Positions 25,140 to 34,066 of a stretch of DNA of 64,000 nucleotides are shown here, piece by piece; within the stretch, counting starts at the first letter, position 1, and each line of letters starts with the position of its first letter. This stretch comes from Halovenus marina (lineage in GTDB: Archaea > Halobacteriota > Halobacteria > Halobacteriales > Haloarculaceae), in contig NZ_JBLKNZ010000001.1 of NCBI RefSeq assembly GCF_051414115.1, positions 2,943,657-3,007,656 on the forward strand, read 5' to 3'. The position numbers were made by a program, and so were the translations under genes. The notes below the pieces were generated by a model. That model saw nothing but the letters and a program-made list of their open reading frames with translations. It ran no database searches and had not been told where the DNA came from.

Positions 25140-25733
25140 ATGAGCAAAGACATTCTCATGATCGTCGGAGATTTCGGAGAGGACTACGAGATAATGGTGC
25201 CGTTTCAGGCACTGGAGATGGTCGGGCACAACGTCCACGCGGTGTGTCCGAACAAGGAGGCAGGCGAGACGATCAAGACGGCGATTCACGACTTCCGTGG
25301 CGACCAGACCTATCTCGAAGAGCGCGGCCACAACTTCGAGTTGACCGCGACGATGGACGAGGTGGATCCGACAGAGTACGACGCGCTGTGTGTCCCCGGC
25401 GGGCGCGCGCCCGAGTACCTCCGCACCTACGACGAGGTCATCGAGGCCGTCCAGCACTTCTTCGAGGCGAACAAACCCGTCGCGTCGATCTGCCACGGCC
25501 CGCAGATTCTCGCCGCGGCGGGGGTTCTCGACGGCTACGAGATGACCGCCTATCCTGCGGTTCGCGCCGAAGTCGAGGCCGCTGGCTGTTCCTGGGTCGA
25601 CGGGGTCGTCCGCGACCGAAACCTCGTGACCGGACAGGCCTGGCCGGACCACCCCGAATGGCTTGCCGAGTTCCTCGACCTGCTCGGTGATGAAATCGTC
25701 CACGGCGACCCGGCGGTTGCGGCCGACGACTGA
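25140..25733 (+). CDS. DJ-1/PfpI family protein
   Basis: A 197-residue class I glutamine amidotransferase-like protein, as in PfpI-type proteases, glyoxalases and deglycases. The nucleophile Cys is in VASICHGPQILAAAGVL; VPGGRAPEYLR supplies the Glu/oxyanion region. ATG 25140 begins MSKDILMIVGDFGEDYE. A TATA-like CATAATGG at 25103-25110 and an inverted repeat (CACGGT at 25116-25121, ACCGTG at 25129-25134) sit between promoter and start. Likely a stress protein; the exact activity is uncertain. Confidence 0.85.
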   Translation: MSKDILMIVGDFGEDYEIMVPFQALEMVGHNVHAVCPNKEAGETIKTAIHDFRGDQTYLEERGHNFELTATMDEVDPTEYDALCVPGGRAPEYLRTYDEVIEAVQHFFEANKPVASICHGPQILAAAGVLDGYEMTAYPAVRAEVEAAGCSWVDGVVRDRNLVTGQAWPDHPEWLAEFLDLLGDEIVHGDPAVAADD

Positions 25734-25746
25734 GCGACGGCGATTC

Positions 25747-26352
25747 TCACGCGATTCCGCTCACCTGCATCCCCAGCCACATGACGCCAGCAGCCACGGG
25801 CGCGATTGTGAGGTTGTCGTCGACGACGAACCCGCGTAGTTCGGGCTTGACGCCGTCGGCGCTCATCCCGGCGATCCCGCCGAGAACGGCGACGTGTGGC
25901 ATCTCGGAGGCGAACGGGAACGCGATAGCGGTACAGAGACAGAACATCGCGGCAAGCGAACGGGGTCGTTTGACGCGGCGAAAGCCGCCCGTCGAGATGA
26001 CGCCGCTGATCGGGTCTGCGAGGGTGAGCATGAGAATGGCCGGAACCGCGATCTGTGGCGCGAACGCGAGCGCGACCCCCGCCGCCGAGAGCATATACAG
26101 CGCGTAGCCCGCAACGTCCGCCTGTTCGTACTCTCTGGTGAGTCGGTCGAAGACAACCCAGTCCAGACCCACAGAGAGACGAACGAATTCGAGCGCCGTC
26201 GCACCGACCGCGCCGACCGCGAACAGAAGCACGACGGTCGACCACGTGAGCACGTCGAGCAGGTACAGCCCCGGGAGCGCGGACCCGCTCGCGTGAACGA
26301 GTCGTCGGGGCAGTTCGACCGCGACTGCCCACTCCCGGAACGCGGTCGCCAT
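25747..26352 (-). CDS. Polyprenol/dolichol kinase-like membrane protein
   Basis: A 201-residue protein with about six membrane spans. ELPRRLVHASGSALPGLYLL, ADPISGVIS and DDNLTIAPVAAGVM match the CTP-dependent lipid kinase family that includes dolichol kinase, DGK1 and phytol kinase. The substrate could be dolichol or another isoprenoid alcohol used in glycosylation or membrane lipids. It starts three bases after the glyS stop and so is the last gene of the CBS-glyS-kinase operon. Confidence 0.75.
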   Translation of the reverse strand: MATAFREWAVAVELPRRLVHASGSALPGLYLLDVLTWSTVVLLFAVGAVGATALEFVRLSVGLDWVVFDRLTREYEQADVAGYALYMLSAAGVALAFAPQIAVPAILMLTLADPISGVISTGGFRRVKRPRSLAAMFCLCTAIAFPFASEMPHVAVLGGIAGMSADGVKPELRGFVVDDNLTIAPVAAGVMWLGMQVSGIA

Positions 26353-26355
26353 CGC

Positions 26356-28095
26356 TCAGAGGTCCTCGAACGACTGAACCCCGTCCCGCAGGTCGGCAAC
26401 CGTCGCCGCGAGGTCGTCGATTGCCACGCGCGCCTGGGATCGTGAGTCACGGTCGCGGATCGTGACGGTGTCGTCCTCCATGGTGTCGTAATCGACCGTA
26501 ACACAGAAGGGCGTCCCGACCTCGTCCTGACGGCGGTAGCGTCTGCCGATGGCGCCGGAGTCGTCGTACTCGACCGCGAGCCCTGCCGCCCGAAGGTCGG
26601 CCGCGACCGACCGAGCGCGCTCGGCCAGGCCGTCCTTGTCCATCAGCGGGAAGACGCCGACCGTCGTCGGCGCTATCTTCGGTTCCAGCGAGAGGACGGT
26701 TCGCTCCTCACCATCGACGGTTTCGGTCCAGTAGGCGTGCGCGAGCACCGTGTACACCAGCCGACCGACGCCGAAAGAGGGTTCGACGACGTGAGGCATG
26801 ATGTGTTCCCCGGATTCGGTCACCTCCTCCATCTCGAAGCCCGTCTGTTCGACCGGAATCGTGTATTTCGACCCGTCCACGTCGACAATCACCTCGTCCC
26901 CGTCGAACGCGTCGGGGTCACGTCCTGCAAGCGCGTCGAGCGCCTCGGCGACCCCCTCGGCGTCGCCGCCGAACTCCGGTCCGAGATAACTCATCTCAGG
27001 ATCAACCGTCGCTCGCTCGACGGTGACGGGCTCGTCGTACTGCTTGAACACCGTGTAGTCCTCGTCGGAGTGCTCGTCGTGTTTCCGGAGGTCGTAGTCG
27101 CTGCGGTATGCAAAGCCCGTGATCTCGATCCAGTCGCCGCCGAGTTCGGCCTCGGCGTCCCAGCAATCCGAGGCGTAGTGTGAGCGCTCGTCGGGGAGAT
27201 GCTGGCGGTACCGGAACCGCTCCATGTCGACGCCGACCCGCTCGTACCAGCCCTTCGAGAGACCGAGATAGTAGGCGATCCACGGGCTCTCGACGACGCT
27301 CTCGTCGACGGCCTCTCGGACGGTCATCTCCTCGATGACTCCCTCGTCGTCCTGCTGACTCCCGATGGAGTACAGCGGGATCACGACGTCCTCGACCCGT
27401 TCGAGCGGCGGCTGGTCGTCCTCCGGGTCGATGAAGTGTTCGAGTTCGGCCTGTGTGAACTCCCGGACGCGGATGATCGACTTTCGTGGGCTGATCTCGT
27501 TGCGGTAGGCCTTGCCGATCTGCGCGACGCCGAAGGGAAGTTGATTGCGGGCGTACTCGGCCCACTGCGGGAACTCGACGAAGATGCCCTGTGCGGTTTC
27601 GGGGCGGAGATAGCCCGGCGAGGACGACCCCGGCCCGATGTTGGTCTCGAACATGAGGTTGAAGTCCTCGACTGCTTGCCCGGCGAGAGCAGTTCCACAC
27701 GATGGGCAGGTGATGTCCTCTTCGGTGATGATCTCAGCGATCCGCTCGTTCGAGAGCGATTCGGCTTCCTCGATATCGGTGTTGTCCTCGACGAGGTGGT
27801 CGGCGCGGTGGCTCTGTCCACACTCGCCGCACTCGACGAGCATGTCGTCGAACGTGTCGAGATGGCCGGACGCCTCGAAGACGGCTTCGGGCATCACGTC
27901 CGGCGAACTGATCTCCATGTGGCCCTCTCGGGTCACGTAGCGGTCGCGCCAGGCGGCTTCGAGGTTGTCTTTGAGCGCGCCGCCCTCGGGGCCGTAGGTG
28001 TAGAAGCCGGAGACGCCGCCGTACGCGCCTGCGCTCTGGAGAAAGAAGCCACGCCGTTTCGCGAGTTCCGCGAGACGCTCGCCCTCGCCGGTCAT
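26356..28095 (-). CDS. glyS: Glycyl-tRNA synthetase
   Basis: A 579-residue class II alpha2 enzyme that charges tRNA(Gly). GGVSGFYTYGPEGGALKDNL, the zinc-type cysteines CGECGQSH and CPSCGTA, motif 2 KAYRNEISPRKSIIRVREFT, motif 3 VVEPSFGVGRLVYTVL and the C-terminal anticodon domain (IGRRYRRQDEVGTPFCVTVD) are all present. Its ATG overlaps the stop of the CBS gene by four bases, and the lipid kinase-like gene follows three bases after its own stop. Confidence 0.97.
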   Translation of the reverse strand: MTGEGERLAELAKRRGFFLQSAGAYGGVSGFYTYGPEGGALKDNLEAAWRDRYVTREGHMEISSPDVMPEAVFEASGHLDTFDDMLVECGECGQSHRADHLVEDNTDIEEAESLSNERIAEIITEEDITCPSCGTALAGQAVEDFNLMFETNIGPGSSSPGYLRPETAQGIFVEFPQWAEYARNQLPFGVAQIGKAYRNEISPRKSIIRVREFTQAELEHFIDPEDDQPPLERVEDVVIPLYSIGSQQDDEGVIEEMTVREAVDESVVESPWIAYYLGLSKGWYERVGVDMERFRYRQHLPDERSHYASDCWDAEAELGGDWIEITGFAYRSDYDLRKHDEHSDEDYTVFKQYDEPVTVERATVDPEMSYLGPEFGGDAEGVAEALDALAGRDPDAFDGDEVIVDVDGSKYTIPVEQTGFEMEEVTESGEHIMPHVVEPSFGVGRLVYTVLAHAYWTETVDGEERTVLSLEPKIAPTTVGVFPLMDKDGLAERARSVAADLRAAGLAVEYDDSGAIGRRYRRQDEVGTPFCVTVDYDTMEDDTVTIRDRDSRSQARVAIDDLAATVADLRDGVQSFEDL

Positions 28096-28943
28096 CGCAG
28101 CGCCTCCAGCAGGTTCATATCCTGGACGATGCCGACGAGTTCGTCGCCGCTCAGCACGGGGATCTGCTCGATGTCCTCTTCGATCATCGCCTGCGCGGCG
28201 TCACGGACGGTACGGCGCTGGCTCAGCGTGAGTACGTCCTCGGTCATGAACTCCGAGACGGGGCCGGTCGGAAGTTCGACGTTTCGCGTCGGCATGTAGC
28301 GGTTCCCGGTAGCCTTGATCCCCTCCCACGCCCACTCGTCGTCCTGGTTTGCGATCGAGTCGCCGGTCGCGTCCTCCCCTTCGACGACGCGTGCGACTTC
28401 GAGAATGTCGACTTCGGTGAGAATGCCAGCGAGTTCGCCGTGGTCGTCGAGCGCCACAGCGTAGGGAACGCCTGCGAAGGAGAGTTCGCGCTCGGCGGTC
28501 GGAAGTGGTGTGCCCTCGTAGACAGCGTTGATCTCTCGGCTGGCGACGGTTTCGAGTTGTCTGTCACCGTTGGCCTCGCCGCGAGCAATCGCGTGTACGA
28601 TGTCGGTCACGGTGACGATGCCGACGAGTTCGTCACCCGAGACGACCGGGATCCGACGCTCGCCCTCTGAGACCATCAGGTCGGCAACCTCGGCAATCGT
28701 CGCGTCGGCCACCGTCGTCGGAACGTCCTGTGCGAGCAGGGCGAGCTGGTCTTCGTCGGGCCGTTCGATGAGTGATTTCCGGGAGACAATACCGCGAAAG
28801 ACTTCGCCGTCGTCGGTGTATTTGATCGCAGGAACCGACGAGAACGCGCGCTCTTGCAGGTATTCGAGTGCGTCCTCGCGGGAGCCGGGAAGCTCCACCG
28901 TGATGACCTCCTCGCGGGGCGTCATAACGTCGCTGACGTTCAT
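28092..28943 (-). CDS. Four-CBS-domain protein
   Basis: A 283-residue soluble protein made of four CBS domains (two Bateman modules): DVMTPREEVITVELPGSRED, the DVPTTVADATIAEVADLMVS region, a degenerate third, and FMTEDVLTLSQRRTVRDAAQ to the end. Such modules bind adenosine ligands (AMP, ATP or S-adenosylmethionine) and act as energy or ligand sensors. ATG 28943 is the first residue of the first domain. It overlaps glyS by four bases, hinting at a link to translation or energy state, but no catalytic domain is attached. Confidence 0.88.
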   Translation of the reverse strand: MNVSDVMTPREEVITVELPGSREDALEYLQERAFSSVPAIKYTDDGEVFRGIVSRKSLIERPDEDQLALLAQDVPTTVADATIAEVADLMVSEGERRIPVVSGDELVGIVTVTDIVHAIARGEANGDRQLETVASREINAVYEGTPLPTAERELSFAGVPYAVALDDHGELAGILTEVDILEVARVVEGEDATGDSIANQDDEWAWEGIKATGNRYMPTRNVELPTGPVSEFMTEDVLTLSQRRTVRDAAQAMIEEDIEQIPVLSGDELVGIVQDMNLLEALR

Positions 28944-29146
28944 ATGTGCCTCTACTCCACGCCCCATCCACTAAGGCCTTACACTTTCCGGGAGTCCCCC
29001 CGTGACCGGTCTGGGCGAGCGTCGAACCCACTGCCAGAGTTTATTATCTATTTTCAACATGTGTCTGACGCTGTGTCCCCGCACGCTGGCGATTCTTGCC
29101 GGATCAATCCGGAGGGTTTATATTGGGGTGTTACATATTCACATGC

Positions 29147-29314
29147 ATGGAGCCGGAAACGGCAGTCCCGGCGGCAGTTGAAGCGGACACAGAAGTGATG
29201 GCCGCAGTCGAAGAAGGGCCGACAGACCAGTTCATCATCGCCGATGTAACCCGGGACGGGGCCTATCTCTCGACACCACTCGAGGACGCGGCATCCCTTC
29301 CTGCGTGGCGGTAG
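29147..29314 (+). CDS. DUF7556 family small protein
   Basis: A 55-residue acidic protein (MEPETAVPAAVEADTEVMAA, then QFIIADVTRDGAYLS, ending in the conserved-looking PAWR) resembling a small haloarchaeal family. TTTATATT at 29117-29124 lies about 25 bases before the ATG at 29147, so it is leaderless and the longer upstream frame is untranslated. Function unknown. Confidence 0.65.
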   Translation: MEPETAVPAAVEADTEVMAAVEEGPTDQFIIADVTRDGAYLSTPLEDAASLPAWR

Positions 29315-29534
29315 CTCCGGTGTTGCGCGCAGCCAACACACCCAGCTTTCTCGATACCCTCCACGTACGAGGTCTATATCTACGCTGAGACGGATACTGT
29401 CTCGTCTCTCCCCGAAAAACCCGGGCCCGTACTGTCTCGACAGAAACCGCATCTGTTGCTTCCAGCAATCCCGGTTTTTGCCCGTCCGTCCGGAGAAAAC
29501 AAACGTTATTGCGACTCCCTCCGTCCCTCCGCGC

Positions 29535-31121
29535 ATGAAGGTACTCGTCACGGATCCAATCGCGGACGCTGGTCTCGCCTATCTCCGCGACCAGGGTCAC
29601 GAGGTCGAAACCGCCTACGATCTGACCCAGAGCGAACTTCTCGACGCCGTCGGGGACGCAAACGCACTCATCGTTCGCTCTGGAACCGAGGTGACCGACG
29701 AGGTGTTCGACGCCGCGCCGGAGCTGATCATCGTCGGCCGCGCGGGCATCGGTGTCGACAACATCGACATCGACGCCGCGACCGACCACGGCGTCATCGT
29801 CGCGAACGCGCCACAGGGCAACGTCCGCGCGGCCGCGGAACACACCGTCGCGATGACCTTCGCGACGGCCCGGTCGATCCCACAGGCACACGCTCGCCTC
29901 TCCAACGGCGAGTGGGCCAAGGGCGATTTCCTCGGGACGGAACTCAACGACAAGACGCTCGGCGTCGTCGGCTTCGGTCGCGTCGGGCAGGAAGTCGCAA
30001 AACGGCTTGGGAGCCTCGGGATGGATCTGGTCGCTTTCGACCCGTACATCAGTGAGGAGCGGGCCGACCAGCTCGGCGCGGAACTCGTCGACGACATCGA
30101 CGCCTGTCTCGACCGGGCTGATTTCCTGACGATCCACACGCCGCTGACCAGCGAAACCGAGAACATGATCAGCGACGACGAACTCGCCCAACTCGAAGAC
30201 GGCTACGTCATCAACTGCGCGCGCGGTGGCATCGTCGACGAACCGGCGCTCGCCAGCGCCGTCGAGGACGGCATTCTGCAGGGGGCCGCGGTCGACGTCT
30301 TCGCTGAGGAACCGGTCGACCCCGACAACCCGCTGCTCGACGTTGAGGACGTCATCGTGACGCCCCACCTCGGTGCCTCGACATCTGCCGCACAGGAGAA
30401 CGTCGCCGTCTCGACGGCCGAGCAGGTCGTCGCCGCGTTCAACGACGAACCCGTGCTCAACGCGCTCAACGCGCCCTCCGTCGACAAGAGCGCGTTCCCG
30501 CGCATCCAGCCGTACATCGACCTTGCCGACACCGCCGGTGAAATTGCCGTCCAACTGTTCGACGACCGCGTCGAGGAAGTCGAGATCACCTACGCTGGCG
30601 ACATCGCCGACGAGGACGTCGAACTCGTGACTGCGAGCGCGCTCAAAGGCGTCTTCGAACCGCTGGAGTGGCAGGTCAACGCCGTCAACGCGCCCCGAAT
30701 CGCAGAGGATCGAGGCATCGACGTCATCGAATCCAAATCTCGTAGTGCGGAGGACTTCCAGTCGCTCGTGACGGTGACTGTCAGCAACGACGACGACAGC
30801 ATCAGCGTCTGTGGCACGCAGTTCGCTGGCAACGACCCGCGCATCGTTCGCATCGACGGCTACCGCGTCGACGCGGTGCCCCGCGGCCACATGCTCGTCG
30901 CCCGCAACGAGGACTCCCCCGGCGTGATCGGCTTTATCGGCTCCGTGCTCGGCGAGGCCGACATCAACATCGCGGGGATGTTCAACGGCCGCGAGACCAT
31001 CGGCGGCGAGGCGCTCTCGGTGTACACACTCGACGACCCCGTCCCCGACGAGGTGCTCACCCGACTGAACGAGGACGGCCGGATCATCAAGACCACCTAC
31101 ATCTCGCTGAACGGGGCCTGA
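29535..31121 (+). CDS. serA: D-3-phosphoglycerate dehydrogenase
   Basis: First step of serine synthesis: oxidises 3-phosphoglycerate with NAD. A 528-residue long form. GRAGIGVDNIDIDAA and the NAD motif GVVGFGRVGQEVAKRLG are present, the catalytic Arg is in NCARGGIVDE, Glu in the following helix, and His in VIVTPHLGAST. An intervening ASB domain and a C-terminal ACT domain (LVARNEDSPGVIGFIGSVLG) allow serine feedback. ATG 29535 gives the conserved MKVLVTDPI start; a TATA-like CGTTATTG lies about 25 bases upstream. Confidence 0.95.
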   Translation: MKVLVTDPIADAGLAYLRDQGHEVETAYDLTQSELLDAVGDANALIVRSGTEVTDEVFDAAPELIIVGRAGIGVDNIDIDAATDHGVIVANAPQGNVRAAAEHTVAMTFATARSIPQAHARLSNGEWAKGDFLGTELNDKTLGVVGFGRVGQEVAKRLGSLGMDLVAFDPYISEERADQLGAELVDDIDACLDRADFLTIHTPLTSETENMISDDELAQLEDGYVINCARGGIVDEPALASAVEDGILQGAAVDVFAEEPVDPDNPLLDVEDVIVTPHLGASTSAAQENVAVSTAEQVVAAFNDEPVLNALNAPSVDKSAFPRIQPYIDLADTAGEIAVQLFDDRVEEVEITYAGDIADEDVELVTASALKGVFEPLEWQVNAVNAPRIAEDRGIDVIESKSRSAEDFQSLVTVTVSNDDDSISVCGTQFAGNDPRIVRIDGYRVDAVPRGHMLVARNEDSPGVIGFIGSVLGEADINIAGMFNGRETIGGEALSVYTLDDPVPDEVLTRLNEDGRIIKTTYISLNGA

Positions 31122-31153
31122 GATCCCTTCTTAATCCACTTCTCTGAACTAGG

Positions 31154-31630
31154 TCACTCGGGATACACGTCGACGTCCGGAAAGTACGTCTCGTAGAAGG
31201 CGGTGTCGAAGCTGACCAGCGCATCTCCGTCGACCGCCGCGTGACCGCCGATGAGGAAGTCCGCAGCAATATGTTGCCGCGGCGTGAGACTCCCCCCACA
31301 GTCTTCGCACTGGACAGCCTGTTTCGTCCCACACGACGGACACTGCAGCCCATCCGGGCGCTGTACGGTGTATTCCTGGAATTGTTCTCCAGCCCGGAAC
31401 AGTCCCTCCTGTGATGGCTCGACGAGTTGGATGCTGAAGTCTTCGAGAAACTGGTCGAGGTCCGACGGCGTCTCGAAGTGGCCATCCGCTGCGAGTTCGG
31501 CGTACACGACCGGCGTAATCACGACTCGCCCCTCTGTGTACGCGCGCCGAAGTTCCGCTTCACTCCTGTCTGCGTGTTCGTCGTCGTACAAAAGTGCGAG
31601 CAGGGCGTTCGTATCGACTGCCGTGATCAC
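31154..31630 (-). CDS. PIN-domain toxin with an embedded zinc ribbon (VapC-like)
   Basis: A 158-residue PIN ribonuclease. The acidic active-site residues are D6 (AVDTNALLALLY), E45 (YAELAADG), D124 (AADFLIGGHA) and D142 (FDTAFY). Four cysteines at 97, 100, 108 and 111 (CPSCGTKQAVQCEDC) form an inserted zinc ribbon just before the RQHIAADFLIG helix, where ordinary VapC proteins have a short loop. It overlaps the AbrB antitoxin gene by four bases and is translated after it, a standard toxin-antitoxin layout. The target RNA is unknown. Confidence 0.85.
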   Translation of the reverse strand: MITAVDTNALLALLYDDEHADRSEAELRRAYTEGRVVITPVVYAELAADGHFETPSDLDQFLEDFSIQLVEPSQEGLFRAGEQFQEYTVQRPDGLQCPSCGTKQAVQCEDCGGSLTPRQHIAADFLIGGHAAVDGDALVSFDTAFYETYFPDVDVYPE

Positions 31631-31908
31631 GACTCGTCCCCCGGGTCACGCTCCGCTTCGGTGCCGGTCTCGCGGGGGTATTCGCCGCGGAGTCGACGCA
31701 TCCGGTCCGGCATCGTGTCGTTGCGTTCGGCGCTGCCACGGTGTTTCTCGAAGGGGTCCGACCCCTCTGCGGTGGTCGGTGCCTTCTTCTGGATCTTGTA
31801 GCCGGACTCGACTTTCTCGAAGGCGATCTCGTCACCGGGCTCGATCCCGAGCGCCTCCCGGATCTCCTTCGGGATGGTGACCTGACCTTTGGTGGTGACG
31901 CGAGGCAT
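31627..31908 (-). CDS. AbrB/SpoVT-family antitoxin (VapB-like)
   Basis: A 93-residue protein. The swapped-hairpin AbrB DNA-binding domain occupies residues 1-45 (TTKGQVTIPKEIREALG, EPGDEIAFEKVE); an acidic/basic tail that would wrap the toxin ends with EAERDPGDES. ATG 31908 precedes the domain directly; the frame runs far upstream through the hisB promoter without support. It precedes the PIN toxin gene with an ATGA overlap and has its own palindromic operator upstream. Confidence 0.85.
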   Translation of the reverse strand: MPRVTTKGQVTIPKEIREALGIEPGDEIAFEKVESGYKIQKKAPTTAEGSDPFEKHRGSAERNDTMPDRMRRLRGEYPRETGTEAERDPGDES

Positions 31909-31935
31909 ACTCTCACTAGCGTGTAATTTGATATA

Positions 31936-31958
31936 GGTATTACGGACTTTGTAATACC
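31936..31958 (-). promoter_or_regulatory. Palindromic operator of the AbrB/PIN operon
   Basis: Perfect inverted repeat: GGTATTAC (31936-31943) and GTAATACC (31951-31958) with a seven-base spacer. It lies about 28-50 bases before the antitoxin ATG and partly overlaps the TATA-like CTATATCA on the minus strand, the expected position for autorepression by the toxin-antitoxin complex. Confidence 0.65.
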
Positions 31959-32098
31959 GATTGGAAGAGGAGTGTGTCAGAGTACATCGCGAGCGCACCT
32001 GTCTCGAGTGACAACAGTCGTTGATGGGTGTACTCCTGTTTTTGTCACTCCGCCCCTCGGACACAACGGCCAAATAGCCGGGCGTCCAGTATCGACGT

Positions 32099-32686
32099 AT
32101 GACCGGGAGAACCGCGGCCGTCACCCGTGAGACGGCCGAGACCGACATCGAGGTCACGCTCGACATCGACGGGGACGGCGACGTGACCGTCGAGACGGGG
32201 ATCGGCTTTTTCGACCACATGCTCGACGCCTTCGCCACGCACGCCCTGGTGGACCTGACCGTCCACTGCGACGGTGACCTCGCTGTCGACGACCACCACA
32301 CCGTCGAGGACGTGGGAATCGCAGTCGGGACGGCCATCGACGAGGCGCTGGGCGAGAAGCGCGCGATCAGTCGATTCGCCGACCGCACCGTCCCGATGGA
32401 CGAGGCGAGCGCCACGGTCGTACTCGATGTGAGTGGCCGCCCCCACTTCGAGTTCGACGGCGAGTTCTCCCAGGAGTCCGTCGGCGGGATGACCAGCTAC
32501 ATGGCCAGACACTTCATGCGCTCGCTGGCGACAAACGCCAGCGTCACGCTGCACGCGAGCGTCTCCGGGCGGAACGCACACCACGAAATCGAGGCACTGT
32601 TCAAGGCCTTCGCACGCGCGTTCGACGACGCCACCCGCATCGACGAGCGACGGGGCGACCCGCCGAGCACGAAAGGCGAACTCTAG
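32099..32686 (+). CDS. hisB: Imidazoleglycerol-phosphate dehydratase
   Basis: Dehydrates imidazole glycerol phosphate in histidine synthesis. A 195-residue protein with the metal-binding repeats DDHHTVEDVGIAVGTAI and NAHHEIEALFKAFARAF, plus GIGFFDHMLDAFATHA near the start, typical of the stand-alone dehydratase without the phosphatase domain. It is not in a his operon here; hisG lies 27 kb away. Confidence 0.95.
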   Translation: MTGRTAAVTRETAETDIEVTLDIDGDGDVTVETGIGFFDHMLDAFATHALVDLTVHCDGDLAVDDHHTVEDVGIAVGTAIDEALGEKRAISRFADRTVPMDEASATVVLDVSGRPHFEFDGEFSQESVGGMTSYMARHFMRSLATNASVTLHASVSGRNAHHEIEALFKAFARAFDDATRIDERRGDPPSTKGEL

Positions 32687-32809
32687 CTTCCCCGAACGCG
32701 GTCAGCAATCCGCAGTAACACCGATGTCACCTCCTGACACCGGTGTCCGCGAGCACTTATGGGCGTTCTCGGGCTACTAGCTGCTGTCGATACGACTACT
32801 GCTGTCACC

Positions 32810-33466
32810 ATGTCTCAACAGAAATCAGACTACGTCGACGAAACCGAGATTGACGAATCGCTGGACGACCTGCCCGCCGCGGAGACCGTCGAAGCCACTG
32901 TCGAGAATCTGGAGGCAAACGGGTTCGATGTCGTCGTCGCTGACGACGCTTCCGACGCGCTCGCGGAGATACGGTCGCGCATTCCCGAAGGCGCGTCCGT
33001 GATGAACGGCCACTCGACCACACTCGAAGAGATCGGTTTCGTCGAGTATCTGAGCGAAGGGGACCACGACTGGGAGAGTCTCCCCGACGACATCTGGAGC
33101 ATCGAGGACGACGCCGAGCGCCAGGCTGCCCGCCGCGAATCACAGACGGCCGATTACTTTCTGGGCGGCGTCAACGCCATCGCACAGACCGGCGAACTCG
33201 TCGCGGCGGACCGCTCGGGCAGTCGCATCGGTGCCTATCCCTTTGCCGCCGGAAACGTCGTCATCGTCAGCGGCGTGAACAAGATCGTCCCGACGCTCGA
33301 CGATGCACTCGACCGACTCGAATCCGTCGCCTACCCGCTCGAAAACGAACGTGCACAGGACGCCTACGGCGTGGAGTCGGCTATCGCCAAGCAACTTATC
33401 TTCCGACAGGAACTCGAGGAGGGCCGCACCACCGTCGTACTCATCCGCGAACAGTTCGGCTACTAG
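32810..33466 (+). CDS. LUD-domain protein (LutC/YkgG family)
   Basis: A 218-residue protein with the LUD fold: GASVMNGHSTTLEEIGFVEY, the YFLGGVNAIAQTGELVAADR core and GVNKIVPTLDDALDRLE. Family members serve lactate utilisation (LutC), but single LUD proteins without LutA/LutB neighbours, as here, have no assigned function. ATG 32810 begins MSQQKSDYVDETE; an in-frame ATG at 32759 would add 17 hydrophobic residues. Confidence 0.85.
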   Translation: MSQQKSDYVDETEIDESLDDLPAAETVEATVENLEANGFDVVVADDASDALAEIRSRIPEGASVMNGHSTTLEEIGFVEYLSEGDHDWESLPDDIWSIEDDAERQAARRESQTADYFLGGVNAIAQTGELVAADRSGSRIGAYPFAAGNVVIVSGVNKIVPTLDDALDRLESVAYPLENERAQDAYGVESAIAKQLIFRQELEEGRTTVVLIREQFGY

Positions 33467-33482
33467 CCACATCGTCCCGTTC

Positions 33483-33499
33483 TGGGCAAAAATTGCCCA
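33483..33499 (+). promoter_or_regulatory. Inverted repeat upstream of the ACT regulator
   Basis: TGGGCAA (33483-33489) and TTGCCCA (33493-33499) with spacer AAA, 37 bases before the ATG at 33536. Position and symmetry suit an operator for the regulator encoded downstream; it is too short and A+T-spaced to be a convincing terminator for the LUD gene. Confidence 0.4.
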
Positions 33500-33535
33500 T
33501 TTCTGTCCGACGATGAACGCTCGTGCCCAACACCT

Positions 33536-34066
33536 ATGAGCGAGTGGGCAGTTGGATCCGATATGTTCGAAGAGATCATGGAGAAGTTCGCTGACTCACC
33601 GAGTCAGCAGCGAGTCATTCGCCTTCTGCTCGAACGCGGCTTTTCTGTCAACGACGAAGGTCGCGTCGTCTCCGGCGGCATCGAGATACCCAACACCGGA
33701 ATCGCCCGAGAGGTCGATGTCGACCGCCGGGTCGTCGACGCAACCACGGACGCGATTCTGGCCGACGACCAACTCCGACCGATCTTTCAGAACATCTCTG
33801 CCATCCCGAGTCTGATGGATCTCGCTCCCGTCCTCGACATGACTGTTCTGACCGTCGCTGTCCGCGATGCCGAGGAGTCGGGCATCGTCGCCACCGTGAC
33901 CGAAGCCATCGCCGACCGCGACATCTCCATTCGACAGACGATAAGTGAGGACCCCGAGTTCACCGACGAGCCGCGCCTGTACGTCATCACCGACGGAGAT
34001 ATCCCCGGCGATCTGCTGACCGAAATTCGCGACTTCGACTTCGTGCGACGCATCGAACTCGCGTGA
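33536..34066 (+). CDS. ACT-domain regulator of amino acid metabolism (COG2150-type)
   Basis: A 176-residue protein. An N-terminal winged-helix-like part (SPSQQRVIRLLLERGFSVND, then GIAREVDVDRRVVDATTD) is followed by an ACT domain (MTVLTVAVRDAEESGIVATV). It probably senses an amino acid and regulates transcription. Its stop overlaps the GTG of the YigZ-family gene by four bases, so the two are co-transcribed. A second in-frame ATG at 33563 is possible. Confidence 0.75.
   Translation: MSEWAVGSDMFEEIMEKFADSPSQQRVIRLLLERGFSVNDEGRVVSGGIEIPNTGIAREVDVDRRVVDATTDAILADDQLRPIFQNISAIPSLMDLAPVLDMTVLTVAVRDAEESGIVATVTEAIADRDISIRQTISEDPEFTDEPRLYVITDGDIPGDLLTEIRDFDFVRRIELA

Noticed and set aside
29315..29534. 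Riboswitch or small RNA before serA
   Set aside because: No stable conserved fold was apparent and the TATA box near 29504 predicts a leaderless serA transcript.
29235..30890. 551-codon minus-strand ORF opposite serA
   Set aside because: Antisense shadow; serA is complete with catalytic residues.
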